Shown: in pieces, positions 34,201-46,524 of the stretch | Position numbering within the stretch: position 1 is the first letter of the stretch | How the letters are laid out: each line of letters begins with the position of its first letter | NCBI GenBank assembly: GCA_049999765.1 | Contig: JBNGIQ010009123.1 | Span: 104,453 to 168,452, forward strand | Source of the DNA: Phaeoceros laevis | Taxonomy: Eukaryota > Anthocerotophyta > Anthocerotopsida > Notothyladales | Reading direction: 5' to 3' | Length of the DNA: 64,000 nucleotides | Notes under the pieces: generated by a model | What the model was told of the DNA's origin: nothing | The model's input: only the letters and a program-made list of their open reading frames with translations | Database searches by the model: none | Position numbers and translations under genes: made by a program

Positions 34201-34595
34201 GGCGAGATGCTTCTAGGGTGAGGATTTGGTTGAGCTGGTTTTTCAAACCTCTCCGTCTGCAGCGGAGGAGATGAATGTCAGAGGCCGAGTCCTCGTGGAA
34301 GGATCCTGGCAATTTGTCGAGAAAATTGGTGGTCGACTTCAATGACAAGAAGGATTTAAGACGGTATGTGATGTATGCACGGCACGAAGGTACCGCAAGT
34401 CAGCACAGAGCAGCTGTGATCATTCACAAATGGAGCTGGCAATTCTAGCGGCAGCCAATAGCTAAACTGCAATCCTTTAGACTAAACTACAATGAATGTT
34501 TTCTGCGTGCTGGGAGCTCTTGGTGCTCCTGTTTCTGCTCTTGGTTTTTGAAGCTATGAACATGGGATCGAAGAAACAGCCAAATTTCTACGCTC
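34201..34595. other. Intergenic, H2B 3' flank
   Basis: Nothing recognisable besides possible further PPR decay products at the left end. Confidence 0.35.
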
Positions 34596-35072
34596 TCAGG
34601 GGGTGGAGAATTTGGCAACGGCCTTGTTGCCTTCGGAAATGGCATGGTTTGCCAGTTCTCCAGGCAGCACCAGGCGCACAGCGTTCTGCACCTCGCGCGA
34701 CTTCATTGTTGTCTTCCTGCTGTAGTTGGCCAGTTTGGCTGCCTCCCCCGCCAGTTTCTCAAATATGTCGTGGACGAAGGAATTCATGATTCCCATAGCT
34801 CGCGAGCTGATGCCAACCTGCGGATGCACCTGCTTGAGCACGCGGAAGATGTACACTCGGTAGCTGTCTACTTGTTTCTTGTTCTTGCTGCCTACACGGC
34901 GGCCCCGGGGCCGTCCTCTCCCTCTCCGCCCGCTCAGGGTCTCGCCGGGTTGCGCTGGCTTGGATTTTCTTGAGCTCTTGTGCCGCTTTTTCTGCGCTGG
35001 CCGCCGTGGCAGCAGCGCCGGGTTACGCACCCTCCCCTTTGGTCGTCCCCTCGGCTTGCCTCTTGCCGCCAT
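34596..35072 (-). CDS. Histone H2B variant with long AT-hook-like N-terminal tail
   Basis: Intronless frame of 158 residues from ATG 35072 (the frame is open further upstream only through non-ATG codons). The histone fold is complete: [20 protein letters not shown], then [19 protein letters not shown], then [20 protein letters not shown] and EGNKAVAKF. The usual C-terminal TKFTSS reads AKFSTP, with the ubiquitinated lysine kept. The 70-residue tail is rich in Arg, Lys, Pro and Gly and has two AT-hook-type motifs, KPRGRPKGR near residues 6-14 and GRGRPRGRR near 51-59. Normal plant H2B tails are Lys/Ala/Pro-rich and lack AT hooks. This suggests a specialised, perhaps sperm-cell, variant that binds linker or A/T-rich DNA. 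Confidence 0.92.
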   Translation of the reverse strand: MAARGKPRGRPKGRVRNPALLPRRPAQKKRHKSSRKSKPAQPGETLSGRRGRGRPRGRRVGSKNKKQVDSYRVYIFRVLKQVHPQVGISSRAMGIMNSFVHDIFEKLAGEAAKLANYSRKTTMKSREVQNAVRLVLPGELANHAISEGNKAVAKFSTP

Positions 35073-35642
35073 TGATGCTAATTCGGGAGCCAGCTGCCAC
35101 ACCGGTCACTGCTGAAGGTGTGGATTCATCTGCAATTTCTTCGACAGCTGTGCCGATTTTCTAGCATTTGCTTCTGTTACAAGATTTGCCAGGGAGGGGA
35201 CAAGTCAAACGGGTGTGCCTGGTCCGGGCTCGTGCTCGTGCTTATATGGAAACTGAAATCACACATTGCCGACAGTGCTGCCATCCTCTTCTTACCTCAT
35301 TCTGGTTGCGGGTTCCGTAGGAGACCTGCTATGCGGACTGGCGATGGGAAATCGGCAAGCCTGACGTTGATACTCAAAATATGGAATAGGTACCGGACAC
35401 GGTCTTGTGCGAAGGCAGGGGATTGATTCGATTGGTGAACTGATGTAGTCTACAATCATCGAAGGAAGCAAGGGGAACCGCAGGCAACGAGAGAGGCGGA
35501 GGCAGCACAGAAGTTGCAACTTGGCAACCACTTGTCTGGTTGGTGACTCCAGCATCGCAACCAGCTGTATGCTGACTACGCCAAAAACTGGCCACATCAG
35601 AACGCCCATCCGTGTTGGCAAGTTTATTTCCAAGTCGCTGCA
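35073..35642. promoter_or_regulatory. Divergent region between H2B variant and ALG9
   Basis: 570 bp between two opposed start codons. No element was identified with confidence; a purine-rich patch lies at 35457-35510. Confidence 0.35.
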
Positions 35643-38484
35643 ATGGCGACGAGCAGCGCTACTCTCCGGCGAGCCTCGCAGAAGCCAGCTCTGCAGGAGC
35701 AGGGTGCCGACGAGAAGGCTAAGCCCGATTTGCAGGAGACGAATCTGGAGTGGTCATTGGCTTTTGTGGCGCTTTTCGTTTGTCGGTACTTGAGCTCCAA
35801 GTCAAACATCATCCACGACTGTGACGAGGTTTTCAACTACTGGGAGCCGTTGCACTACCTGCTCTACAAATCTGGATTCCAGACCTGGGAGTACAGGTGC
35901 TTCCTTCTCCATAATGCAAGCCCTTCTGAATCCGTTTGAAGTAGCTTGCACGCCAGTTACACAGAGACTCGTCCTGGCTCACCACTGTGCCCTTTTGGAA
36001 ATTCGAGCTAGTTAGCTTGTGAAGGTAGTTCCTCAGAAAACTTCGCTTCATTGTCTTCGTTGTGTGCACAGCTCGGAGTTTGCGTTGCGCTCATACCTGT
36101 ACCTGGTGCTTCATGCCATTGTTGCAGGGCCAGCTTCCTTGTGGTACGGTGCTGGTGTTGGAAAGGTACCTTGCCCGGATTCTTACCCCTTATTACTACC
36201 TCTTATTTTCCTCGCTCATGGGCTACATGATCCGAGGTGCTGATCTTTGACCCTGAATTTGCGTGATATTTTTTTGATGTGCAAAGTTGGAATACCGACC
36301 CATTTCTTATGTGCAGGTTGAGGTCTTTTATGCCTTAAGGCTGGGTTTAGGCATAGTATCAGCAGCTACGGAAGCAACGCTTTGTGCAGCTGTATCTAAG
36401 CGATATGGGAGAAGACTGGCCTCTTACACGCTTGTACTCTTATGTTTCACCAGTGGCATGTACATTGCCAGCACTAGTATGTGATCCCTCTGTGGTGACT
36501 TCTGCAGCTGAAAGTTACGTCAGGAGTGTCCTTGTTTCTCCTGTTAATGACATAGACTAGCTGTGTTACCTAGTTTAGCTTACTACAGACAGTCTGTTGT
36601 GTATCTGCTATTATTCATGATGCCTATTCTTCCTGCAGGCTTTTTACCAAGCACATTTTCAATGTATGGTATTAGCCTTGCATCTGCTGCCCTACTTGCC
36701 AAAAGACCAAGCACAGCTGTGGCAGTTGCTGCGTTTAGCGTGATCATGGGGTGGCCATTCTCGGTTTTGGCTGCATTCCCTTTAGTTCTCTATGCGTTGA
36801 CCACCGGAGGCTTCTTCAGAGTTTTCGTCACAGGCGTAGCAACGTCACTTGCAACGCTGGTTAGTTTGCAAATAATTTTATCCTAGCACCTTTAGCTTGG
36901 TCGAGGACTTAGTTCCAGCTGAGTTCTATAACACATCGTTGTGGTTCTGGATTCAGGTATCATCCTTGTTGGTTGATAGGTATTTTTACGGAAAGTGGAC
37001 ATCTTCTGTTCTCAACCTTGTAGCCTATAATGTAGTGGGAGGAGGTGGTAGTGAACTATATGGAGTGGAAGGACCTACCTTCTATTTGCGCAATCTGTTG
37101 AACAACTTCAATATGGCCCTTATCTTTGCGTTACTTAGCCCCTTGGCTCTAAGGCGTACCACAAAGGGTCCATCATCTGCAAGGTTCAGGTGCCTGTATA
37201 TCTTGCAGTTCTCGGCATTTCTGTGGTTGGGGTTTATGTCATTGCAGGCTCACAAGGAAGAGAGGTATTTTTCTTTACACTTTACTCCCAAATCCATGTT
37301 TCTGCACAATCGGTGTTTCTTAGAACTTGTCTGGAAGTATCACCAGTCTAACAATTTATTCACAGATTTCTGTATCCGGTATATCCTTTGATTTGTCTTG
37401 CTGCGGCTGTGTCCATTGAGAGGATTCCGGATTTAATCCCTCAACGTCTTCTTGACCTTGATGACCGCCTGAGTTTGGTGAGTTTCTTTCCCTTTCCACA
37501 AGGTGCAACTGTTTTCCCTTGGTCTGTAATGAATGTCATGCTGGTCATTTAATGTCAAGACTTGCTGGCTCAGGTGTCAAAACTCCTACGACCTGTGGCT
37601 GTAACCCTGATACTTGTACTCTCGTACAGTAGAAACACAGCATTGCTGGCTGGATATTTTGCACCGATGGACATATACCGTCATCTTCCTGCAAAAGAGA
37701 ACTATTCATGGAATGGTGGGGTGCAACCATCCTTTCAAGTACTAGAATTTGTTTGGGAGCAACCAACCTGTGCATATGGGCACAGAATGTTCGTACTTTA
37801 CCTGTTGATTGCAGGAAGGCAAGTCCCTTTTCAAGGTGCCATTGAGCTTCCTGACCTGTTCGCCATATGTTGGCATGCAGGCACCAGTCAAGTCTGTGTA
37901 GGGAGTGAATGGCACCGGTTCCCCTCCTCATTTTTTCTCCCCTCGCCCATGTACGAGGTCAAGTGGCTTGACGATGGCTTTCGTGGACTGCTGCCTCTTC
38001 CTTTTGACAATGCAAAAGGCGGGACTCGCTCAGCACCAGCTTTTTTCAATAACCAGAATATGGCGTCACCGGAACAATTTGTAAGTGCCTGTTGTATACC
38101 CAGCACGTGACTGATCATCTTGGTAGTCAGTCAGATTTTGTTTTTTCACACACCTTGGCATTTATGACCAGCTGGTGAATGAGGATACGTGCACCTACTT
38201 GGTGGAACTCCAGTTCGACAGACCTGGGAGGTCCTACCGTGGTCACGACCGAACTCTCTGGCAGGTAAGCTCGAATATCTTATACATGCCCAGACCTTGG
38301 ATTAGTGCATTAGTTGGTGAACAGTATTCAACTTGTTCTGCAGGTGGTGCGACAAATAAAGTTTCTTGACAATGAAATTTCTGCTACCCTAAGTCGAGCC
38401 CTCTTTGTCCCCTGGCACTGGGAGAAGGTGAATGTCTTCGCTTGGTACCAATTGCTTCAACGAGTCCCGCAGAGAGTTGAGTAA
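35643..38484 (+). CDS. ALG9: ALG9 alpha-1,2-mannosyltransferase, N-glycan assembly in the ER
   Basis: Ten exons join in phase into about 574 residues: 35643-35896, 36072-36165, 36317-36476, 36639-36859, 36957-37264, 37366-37477, 37574-37715, 37881-38080, 38172-38264, 38344-38484. The GT22 family signature is present: HDCDEVFNYWEPLHYLLY and GFQTWEY in the first lumenal loop, then FALRSYLYL, FYALRLGLGIVSAATEA, ASTSFLPSTFSMY, MGWPFSVLAA, DRYFYGKWTS, LNLVAYNV, ELYGVEGPTFYLRNLLNNFN, LQAHKEERFLYP, and a lumenal tail with VCVGSEWHRFPSSFFLP and WLDDGFRGLLP. The enzyme adds the seventh and ninth mannose to lipid-linked oligosaccharide; the plant gene is also known as EBS3. The last exon of the seven-to-eight junction relies on a weak donor at 37716. 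Confidence 0.96.
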
Positions 38485-39048
38485 GCTCTACTCTCGTGGA
38501 ACTCGAGTTCCAGGATCTGATTCGTTTTTGCTCTATACTACATTCGTCTGCTGGCAACAACAGAACTAACCATTACACTGGGAACACACTAGTGAGCTTG
38601 GTGGATAATTCTGCTAAATGGTGCATGCTTTGAAAGCTATGTGATTATCAACCATTCATCCTAGTGGCACTGGCTCAAGTCTTGGTCAAGTTATTTATAC
38701 TCTCAACTGATTCGACGGTCTTTAAGACATTACTTCAATTCTACCGATGCAGTTTCTGCTGAAGTAGGAAGGACTTGTCCACAAATTATTCGTCCCCTTT
38801 TAGTTCCGGTTCCGTGGTTCAATTCCAGTTGAAACATGCACGCATGTAATATACAAAAAAAGGAGCCTCGCTGCCTGAAGTCATCGAAAGTTCAAGATAA
38901 TGGCTAGAGACTCAATGCCAGCTTTGTCTCTGCAGGTTGAAGAGAAAATAATAATCAACTTCACTGTGACCCTATCTATATCCGCGGTCCTACCAACTGG
39001 AACGAATTTGAAGAACCTCTGACACCTCCATTAGCACTTAGTACACAA
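38485..39048. other. Convergent 3' region of ALG9 and AMP deaminase
   Basis: 560 bp between converging stop codons; presumably both 3' UTRs. No gene or RNA seen. Confidence 0.4.
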
Positions 39049-42000
39049 TCAAGACTCGATCAGCTCCGAAATATTGGCCTGTCCCAAGTGAACATACTGC
39101 AGCTCATCTTTCCACACCTGACCGGCAATTAAGACACCAAGCACATGGTCAGTACAGCTAAGACACGATATCTGAATGGCTGAGTACGTTGATCACCAAA
39201 TACCTACCTCATGGCGGAACTCAACCCTCATGTGGGGTACATTAGTCTTGTGGATGTCATTTCCTTCTGCACCTCGTTTATAGTAATTTTTTCCGACCCA
39301 GTGTGACTGAAAAACGTAACGCAAAACATGAGAACCAAGAAAGTGAATGACCACGTTACTTCCACTTCACAAACTAGACGGAATAAGAGCTGCTGCAGTG
39401 TTATCACCTTAAGAGGGTGAATAAATCCTGACTGGTAGACTGAGTTCCGAGCAATTTCGCACAAGTCACTTGAGCTCAGTTTCCATACCTGTTGCAACAG
39501 AAACGTCAAATTACTAGACAGTAGAATAACCTAACCTTCAAGAGATATGTTGCTTGCACAATCATTACTTGTGCTGCAATGCTGTATTCTTCCACAAGAG
39601 GCTCTTTTGTCAAGTGGATTTGAAGAGGATCATCCGTCGACAGAGATACATTAAGCCCCCGGGAAAAGAACATAGGAAACGGGTTCCTATGGTAGTCCAA
39701 AAACAACGAATTGTTGCTTAAAGGTGACATACCAAGGCCAATCTGGTGCACAGAAAGATCATTTGCCAGTGCAATTGCATCAGACATCTTGTGGACCAGA
39801 TTGGGTTTCTGCATATTAAGCAGAACAAACCGATACAACCAAGCACTAACTGCATTCGACTGCATTTTCAAGTGCTGATGGACATGGTGCTTACCTGTGC
39901 CAGGTAGTATAGATACTGTAGTCCTGGTGACTTCCGCAAGTTATTCCCATGGGCAATATTATGAGCAAGTAAGAATGATGCAGCCAAATGGTCCAGATCC
40001 CCAGCCTAAGAGCAGCAAACCAGCCATATGTGAGAAAAAACTATTGATTTGTAATAGGTGAACAATCATGACAGTCACAGTCAGACGACACCACTGCCGC
40101 CTGATGTACCTCCCCAGAATGTGGTCGAAACTTGATGGTATGCATTCCTTTTGACTCCCGGAGCTGCAAACATGAGACAATACTCAAGCTAGGTCAGATT
40201 AACTTGCAAAGCCCGCAGTAGGCGACACTTCTTTCCCCCCCGACATAGAATATCCATAATAATGTTTGACGTAGACGATACCTTGTTGAGTGTGTAAAGG
40301 TTTGCATAGATGTAGTAAGCCCAGTATGAATAAGCGGGATTGAATGGGTTCCTCCATTGATCAGGAGTCGGCATGTGCTTGGTTGGTCGCCGTTCAGGCT
40401 TACTTTCATCATCCACCATGTCAAACCCGACAACCTGCAGAGACCAAAGAGTAGCCTGTTCAATTCTCGCACACTCAACTGGTCAAAACGATTCAAAAAG
40501 ATCACCGGCGCTGCTTCCAGAACTCTCATTCTGGGATGAGCTAACCTGACTTAAAAACACGTGAAGCTGCGGGTGTGAAGCTGGATCCACTGTGACTTCA
40601 AAAAGTGGGATGAAGAAATTGTCTAAGATTGTCTGGAAAGATGTGACAATTCCCATATCCTTGTACACATTGTAAAGTCGAGGCAACTGAAAACAGAAAG
40701 CAAACACCGTTCTTTTGGTTAACAATATTGAATCCTTTGCATGCATGAACATAACACCAACCCGCTTTGCCATGCAAAGGGCATAACGGAAACATTGAAC
40801 ATATTTGCATCACCAGCGATATCATTATTGGAAGTTGACACAGTTAGCACCTACCTGAATCAGCCAAACAACATTCTCACTGTAGATTTCATTATTCACA
40901 ATCCAGCTTGCTAATTGGTCCCATTCACTTTGCTTTCTACCATAGATTGATATCCTGTACTCGGCCATCTGGCAAAATCCAGCAAAGGATATGTCGTAAT
41001 GTTATTCTGAAAAATGACCAAAATATGGTGGCAAGGTGTGTGGGTCAATCACCAAACCGTGGAAGCCCAATATAACTAGCAAAAGGTTGGAACCCAACAC
41101 CATGTACAACCTAACCGCAGACAAAGGCACTGTGAACAGAAATGCACCTGGTATTTACTCGAAGCAAGATCTGAAAAGACTTCCTTAGTAAGCTCAGCCA
41201 GAAATCGTCCTGCAATTTGATCAGAATTGAGTGTGGTAACACAAGAATATTAAGTGAGATACTGCCAGGTAGGAATACGTCTTCTAAGCATCCAATCTAT
41301 ATTATTTTTTAAAAAGAATCCAGCACAAACGTCTAACCAGAAAGGGAACCAATCAGCCCACTCCTACTGCAGCCTGTAANNNNNNNNNNNNNNNNNNNNN
41401 NNNNNNNNNNNNNNNNNNNNNNNNNNNNNNNNNNNNNNNNNNNNNNNNNNNNNNNNNNNNNNNNNNNNNNNNNNNNNNNNNNNNNNNNNNNNNNNNNNNN
41501 NNNNNNNNNNNNNNNNNNNNNNNNNNNNNNNNNNNNNNNNNNNNNNNNNNNNNNNNNNNNNNNNNNNNNNNNNNNNNNNNNNNNNNNNNNNNNNNNNNNN
41601 NNNNNNNNNNNNNNNNNNNNNNNNNNNNNNNNNNNNNNNNNNNNNNNNNNNNNNNNNNNNNNNNNNNNNNNNNNNNNNNNNNNNNNNNNNNNNNNNNNNN
41701 NNNNNNNNNNNNNNNNNNNNNNNNNNNNNNNNNNNNNNNNNNNNNNNNNNNNNNNNNNNNNNNNNNNNNNNNNNNNNNNGATATGAACAGTAACTCACCC
41801 TGTTAAGTCCAGACTTTCAAACACCTCTTTAAGAGTCAGGTACTTTCCATCACGAAAAATCACAACCTGCAGCAAGAAAATACACCACCATGTTCAAAGT
41901 CAGACATGGTTCAAACCACGAGTTTGTCAGTTACCCTGCTTTAATATCGCTCAATCCATGATGGTCTCAATCTAGTTTTTTATTGTGGTAACTTGACAGG

Positions 42001-44623
42001 AGAACAGGCTAACCCTGCCTATCACATATAAGAAACAAGATTGGCTCGTCACCTCATCAGGTTCTTTTCGCAGCTTGGACTTGATAAACCGAAGCAAATG
42101 CTTCTGGTTCATGCAAGAGGAATGGTGAACATGTGTATCAACTTTCCTCACATTATACAAATCTCGATGTGGTGCACTCTTTTGAGCCAAAAATTCTCGA
42201 TCTGCATTAAGCATAAGGTGCAGACTGAATTTCTGCACGATATGACACATCATAAGAACTCTCTGTAACCGGGACATAGTCTTGTTTCTAGATTACTTAC
42301 AAGAAACCATCACCAGACAGATTTCTCTTCCAGCTTGCTGCCATTCCTTACTAAGTGAATTTCTCTTTCAGCCTATTGGGGTATTTACCACACATTTACC
42401 TGCTCCAGTAGTCTCAAACGATGATGACACAAGGTTCTCACATTGCCCAATGCAATGATCCTGAGAATCCTGTGTAAGTCTGTGAAGAACGTTGTTGCAT
42501 CCGCAACCGGAAATAGTTCCTCCTTTTCTGGTAAGACAAATATTCACCACGCTTGTGTCATGCCCAGGCAAGATACAGAATGCCAGTTGATCTAATGTAC
42601 ACGTCAAATCAGAAGTAAACTTCAGCAATTTGTCAATTTGCACCCCAAAACGATTGGACAAGTTCACACTGCAACTGCACGGAATAGAACTATCCACAAG
42701 TGGATCCTGTGTTAAGACAGTTAATAGTAACTGCTAACCCACCTCCTTCATGGGCATAGACCCGGACAACTCCATCGACCATCTTGAAAGTATGCTGTCG
42801 ATCCAGAACAGATAAGCCAAGTAAGAAAATGCCTCATCCTTGCGTGGTCCAGGTTCCAGGAGCCAACGTCAAACGTTCCAAAACTTTGTACTAAAAACAT
42901 TTATGGTTTTAGTAAGAGCTTACCTTGCTTGGTGCTTCAGGAACATAGTGGAAGGGATTGGGATTCGGCTTTGGAGTACTTGGATCAGTTATCTCCTCTT
43001 TATCCCAAGGGTGAAGTTGCTCCCGAAAAACGTACTTCTCGCGCAATGCCAAGCACTCCTGCATCATAAGACAAACCTCCTCCTCCTCAGCTGATGGGGC
43101 CTCTGATGATATACACAAAAGCAGACACCCAATTTGAAGTAAGTCCTCTCTGCATTTCGACACCATTTTACCAGTATTGCAGACTTCCAAGCTTATAACC
43201 ATCCAGCAGAATTAAATGAAACCAGCTGACAGCACTCGTTAGGATTCCAGAAAGACATAAAGAGGGGCAGTTTTCTTACCTACAGGTGACACCTGGAGCC
43301 GCACATACACCTCCTGCTCTGGTTCTTTTCTGAGAATGTCAGCAGCAACTGGATCAGGAGCATGCAACCCATGCAGCTCCCCTGGTATACTGTGTGATCT
43401 GATCATGGTCTTCTGAGCAGGGTCCAGAGTGCCATTAGAGCGGTTCTCAACAGTGCTGAGGTGGGACCCCAATAAAATGGGCTCTTCATCCTGCTTCGTT
43501 CAAAAATACAGTCTAATTCAGAAGCATCCATTGGATTAGAACTTCATCGGTTAATGAGTCGAAACAGTGCAAAAACCCACCACAGCCCCGTTGTCGACGG
43601 GATCAAGGTCCTCGCCGGTGACATCTGGCTCTTCGTCGTTTAGAAGCTCGTCACCTCGATTGTTGAGAAGCTCATCCTCCTCGTCCGTCGTTTCCATGCT
43701 CTCGAAAACCCCAGCGGTCACGGGGGACTTGGGGGTAGGTGGTCGGCACACGTTACTGAGATTTGCCACACTAGCCGCGAGAGCAGCTGTGCGCCTAGCT
43801 GAAGAACTCTGATTGCTGGATGTCGTGTTCCCTGGTACACGCAGCCAAAGGTGAGAGTCTGAGAAGGCAATGCTGCTTTATCCACCTCCTGCTCCAGAAT
43901 GAAGCCTCCTGACCGTGGGGATTCATAGTGTACTGCTCAGCGTGGATCCCAGGTAAGGTGGTGTCCGCTATTGAAGCGGTGCCAAGGATACCTACGGCCA
44001 GGGGACAGAGTACAACTGCTGGTCTACTAGCTGGAGTTCAAAATGGCATGCTGCTACTTTTACGTCACCTGATTCTTCTTTCCTTTTGGAACTGCAGTGG
44101 CAACGTGCACAATCGGAGTGCTAAGAAAGGGGGATGGCAACCCGGTGCAATTAGCGGCCATTTCGCACACCGCACACTGCCAGCTTCTGGATTGCGAAAG
44201 TGGGGCCAGAAACAAGCACACAGACAGAAAAGAGCATGCAAGGTGCTTACCATCTCGGCGAGTTTGGACCCGAGGCAGACCGGGAGGGATGGAGCTCATG
44301 GAGGCGTGAAGATCACCGACCCTATCTGCTTCCACGCAGTAAGCAAGACGTGCGGCGGGCTTCTGGTCACCACTGCCATACGCCCCTCCATCGGACAGCG
44401 AACTGGAGCTGCCGTGCCGCTGGCGGGAGGAGCTCCTGCCTTTCCGCCGTCGGGTGTCCCCGGAATCGCCTCCGTGCCTAAACTCCACGGAGCTCTTCAC
44501 CAGCAGGTGGTCCAGCGCCCGCTTGTGCAGCAAGAATGCGGACACAGCCGACACGCTGGCCCCCAGCAACGCCGCCATGGCCAGCGCCACCCATCCGGCC
44601 TTGCTCGCAGCTTCTCCCTCCAT
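39049..44623 (-). CDS. AMPD: AMP deaminase (FAC1-like)
   Basis: AMP deaminase converts AMP to IMP. Exons: 44623-44251, possibly 43932-43914 and 43872-43581, then 43490-43280, 43102-42924, 42794-42743, 42527-42400, 42232-42053, 41866-41799, [gap], 41209-41148, 40968-40855, 40686-40546, 40434-40282, 40163-40110, 40005-39895, 39742-39569, 39488-39408, 39306-39208, 39117-39049. All assigned phases agree. The N-terminus has the plant-type membrane anchor ([19 protein letters not shown]). Catalytic parts are [20 protein letters not shown] (zinc HxH), [56 protein letters not shown] (zinc His), [14 protein letters not shown] and [16 protein letters not shown] (catalytic Asp). About 50 residues are hidden by the 400-N gap. 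The second exon pair needs a 41-nt intron and is the least certain part. Confidence 0.95.
41380..41779. other. Assembly gap (400 N) inside AMP deaminase
   Basis: 400 N. By comparison with the family the missing piece encodes the residues between LDLTG and [11 protein letters not shown], about 50 amino acids plus one or two introns. Confidence 0.95.
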
Positions 44624-45561
44624 CCCACCACTTATTGCCCAGGCCGACCACCCGCAATTGCTACTTCGCGGTCGAACTGCCTCACATTGGCATCACCCCG
44701 TGCAGCAAGCTGCTTCAATTCCAGAACTCAACAGCAACCGCCGCATTCGGCAGCAGCAGAGACCGCGCAAACCTGAAGAACCAGCATGCCGGCTCTGCTT
44801 CCGCTTCCCTCAAGAGACGGAGGAGTCCCACAGAATTCGGACAGCCGCGGACGAGCTAGAGCAGGCCGCGGCGGTGCCCCACGTGAGCAAGAAGGAGTGA
44901 GAGGCGCAAGGTATGAAGGTACTTTGGTGCCAAGTACTTGATGAGCCTGCTCGAGGAAGCCGAACAGGATGAAACAGAGGCGCAATTAGTGGTGACGGGT
45001 ATCGTGACATAAGGTGCTTTACTGCGGGCCCAGACAGGACATGTACCAGAGGGCCTGCATTTCTGAAATGACAGTCCGTCCTAGCATCCGACTCTAAGCA
45101 TGTTTCACGGATGCGGATCCGCACATTGCTTGGGGATTGCGAGTTGCTTTCTTTACGGTTGCAACGTCGGTAAACGTGATGAAGGTGCTAGCTGGCATAC
45201 ATACAAGCTACCTCGAGTACCGCATAGGCATCGCCAGACTCCTGTCCTAAACGTTGTGCTGTGCTGGGATCTTGAGGGTCTGTAAAAAGAGTTGAAGTCT
45301 ACAACTAATGCAACATTTCTGCCCATGACAAAAGTACGTATACACAACTGGTGGATCCTTTAGCAGCAGATTACACAGCACTTGAGACAAGTCTCGATGA
45401 CTACAAGAGTAGACAAATCAGTAATTGGGGTGTGCCTATAGCTAAAAGCTGGTCACTGTTGTACACTGGGAACAACTTATCACGGTATCATATTGTGCTT
45501 CAGTGCAGAGCAGGTTTAACATGGCCTCCATCAGTGTGTGCAAGACTTCCATCCGGGAACT
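44624..45561. promoter_or_regulatory. AMP deaminase upstream region / USP 3' flank
   Basis: About 940 bp. Long frames over 44060-44980 on both strands are shadows of AMPD exon 1 and low-complexity GC-rich sequence. No gene recognised. Confidence 0.4.
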
Positions 45562-46524
45562 TCACTGTGTCTTCACCACAGTCACTGGCACAGTAGAGTT
45601 GTTGACCACGTAGTTGCTCACACTTCCTAGGATGGCCCTGCATGGTAGTGCATATGCAGGCCTCGTTAGAAACACAAGATGTTGTGCAACCCCAAATGCA
45701 GAAGGGTGTAGACGACAACCAGATTACCAACGTCCAAAGATCATTGAAGAGCATAGTCCGTGGAGGTGCAGACAAGAGGACTTCCAAGGAGGTTTATGAA
45801 GTTCATCATACAACAGAAACGGCAACGACATCGAGAATGGGAATAGCTCACCTCTTAACAGTTCCAAGCCCTCGGCTGCCGAGAACGAGTGACCCAACGT
45901 TGTTATCTTTCACGGCAGCAAGGAGTTTCTCCTTGGCATCTCCCCAATAAACCTTGAAATATGCCGTCAGCTGCACAGTTCGAAAACCTCGCGTTTAGGA
46001 GAATCTGAAGCTCAATATTGAGAAAGATTTTTCCTGGTGATTCATGACAGTGGAAACATCTGCTGGATGATCTTTGCCTGCAGGAACGAAGTATCTCTAG
46101 AGGCAAAATCAACCACAAGTGATTGCTGTCCAGCACATATATGACCCTACCTTGAACTGTTGTTGAGCAGCCCGAAGTTTACCCAAAAGCTCTTCATCCT
46201 TCTTTAGCCCGTACTTTGCGAGACCATCTCCTTTCACAAACTCATCCAAAGGGATAGGAGCTGGCAACGGACAGGCCTGCAATGTGATCACCTTGATGCA
46301 GCCAGCAATCAGGCAATTATAACAAGCAATTGTTGCAGGTGAAGACACTTACGAGAGCCGTGCTCTTCCCACAACTCGGAGAAGCCCTCTTCTATCTCCT
46401 TTTTGTTCACGACTATAATCAGCAACGTATCATCCTGTCGAACGAGGTTCTCAAGAGCCCAGTTAAAAGCGGCTACGCTCCCGGGTGTGTAATCAAACGC
46501 CACCCCGATAGTTCTTGTCGCCAT
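45562..46524 (-). CDS. Universal stress protein (USP-A domain)
   Basis: Four exons: 46524-46353, 46276-46151, 45970-45852 and 45637-45562. The product begins [20 protein letters not shown], has [18 protein letters not shown] (first nucleotide-binding strand-loop), [40 protein letters not shown] (the G-x2-G-x9-G(S/T) ATP motif) and [19 protein letters not shown]. This is a complete plant USP of about 164 residues, a small cytosolic ATP/AMP-binding stress protein. The junction between exons 1 and 2 is out of phase by one base with canonical sites: donor C|GTAAGT follows one codon base, but exon 2 after GCAG reads in phase 0. The upstream frame continues with non-ATG codons, so 46524 is the start. 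Confidence 0.88.

Noticed and set aside
12250-38484. HRD3A and ALG9 as a functional ER quality-control cluster
   Set aside because: They are over 20 kb apart with unrelated genes between; both are single housekeeping genes, so proximity is not evidence of a cluster.
43928-44900. Long plus-strand frames over the AMP deaminase first exon
   Set aside because: The minus strand has the family-typical membrane anchor and joins in phase to the catalytic exons.
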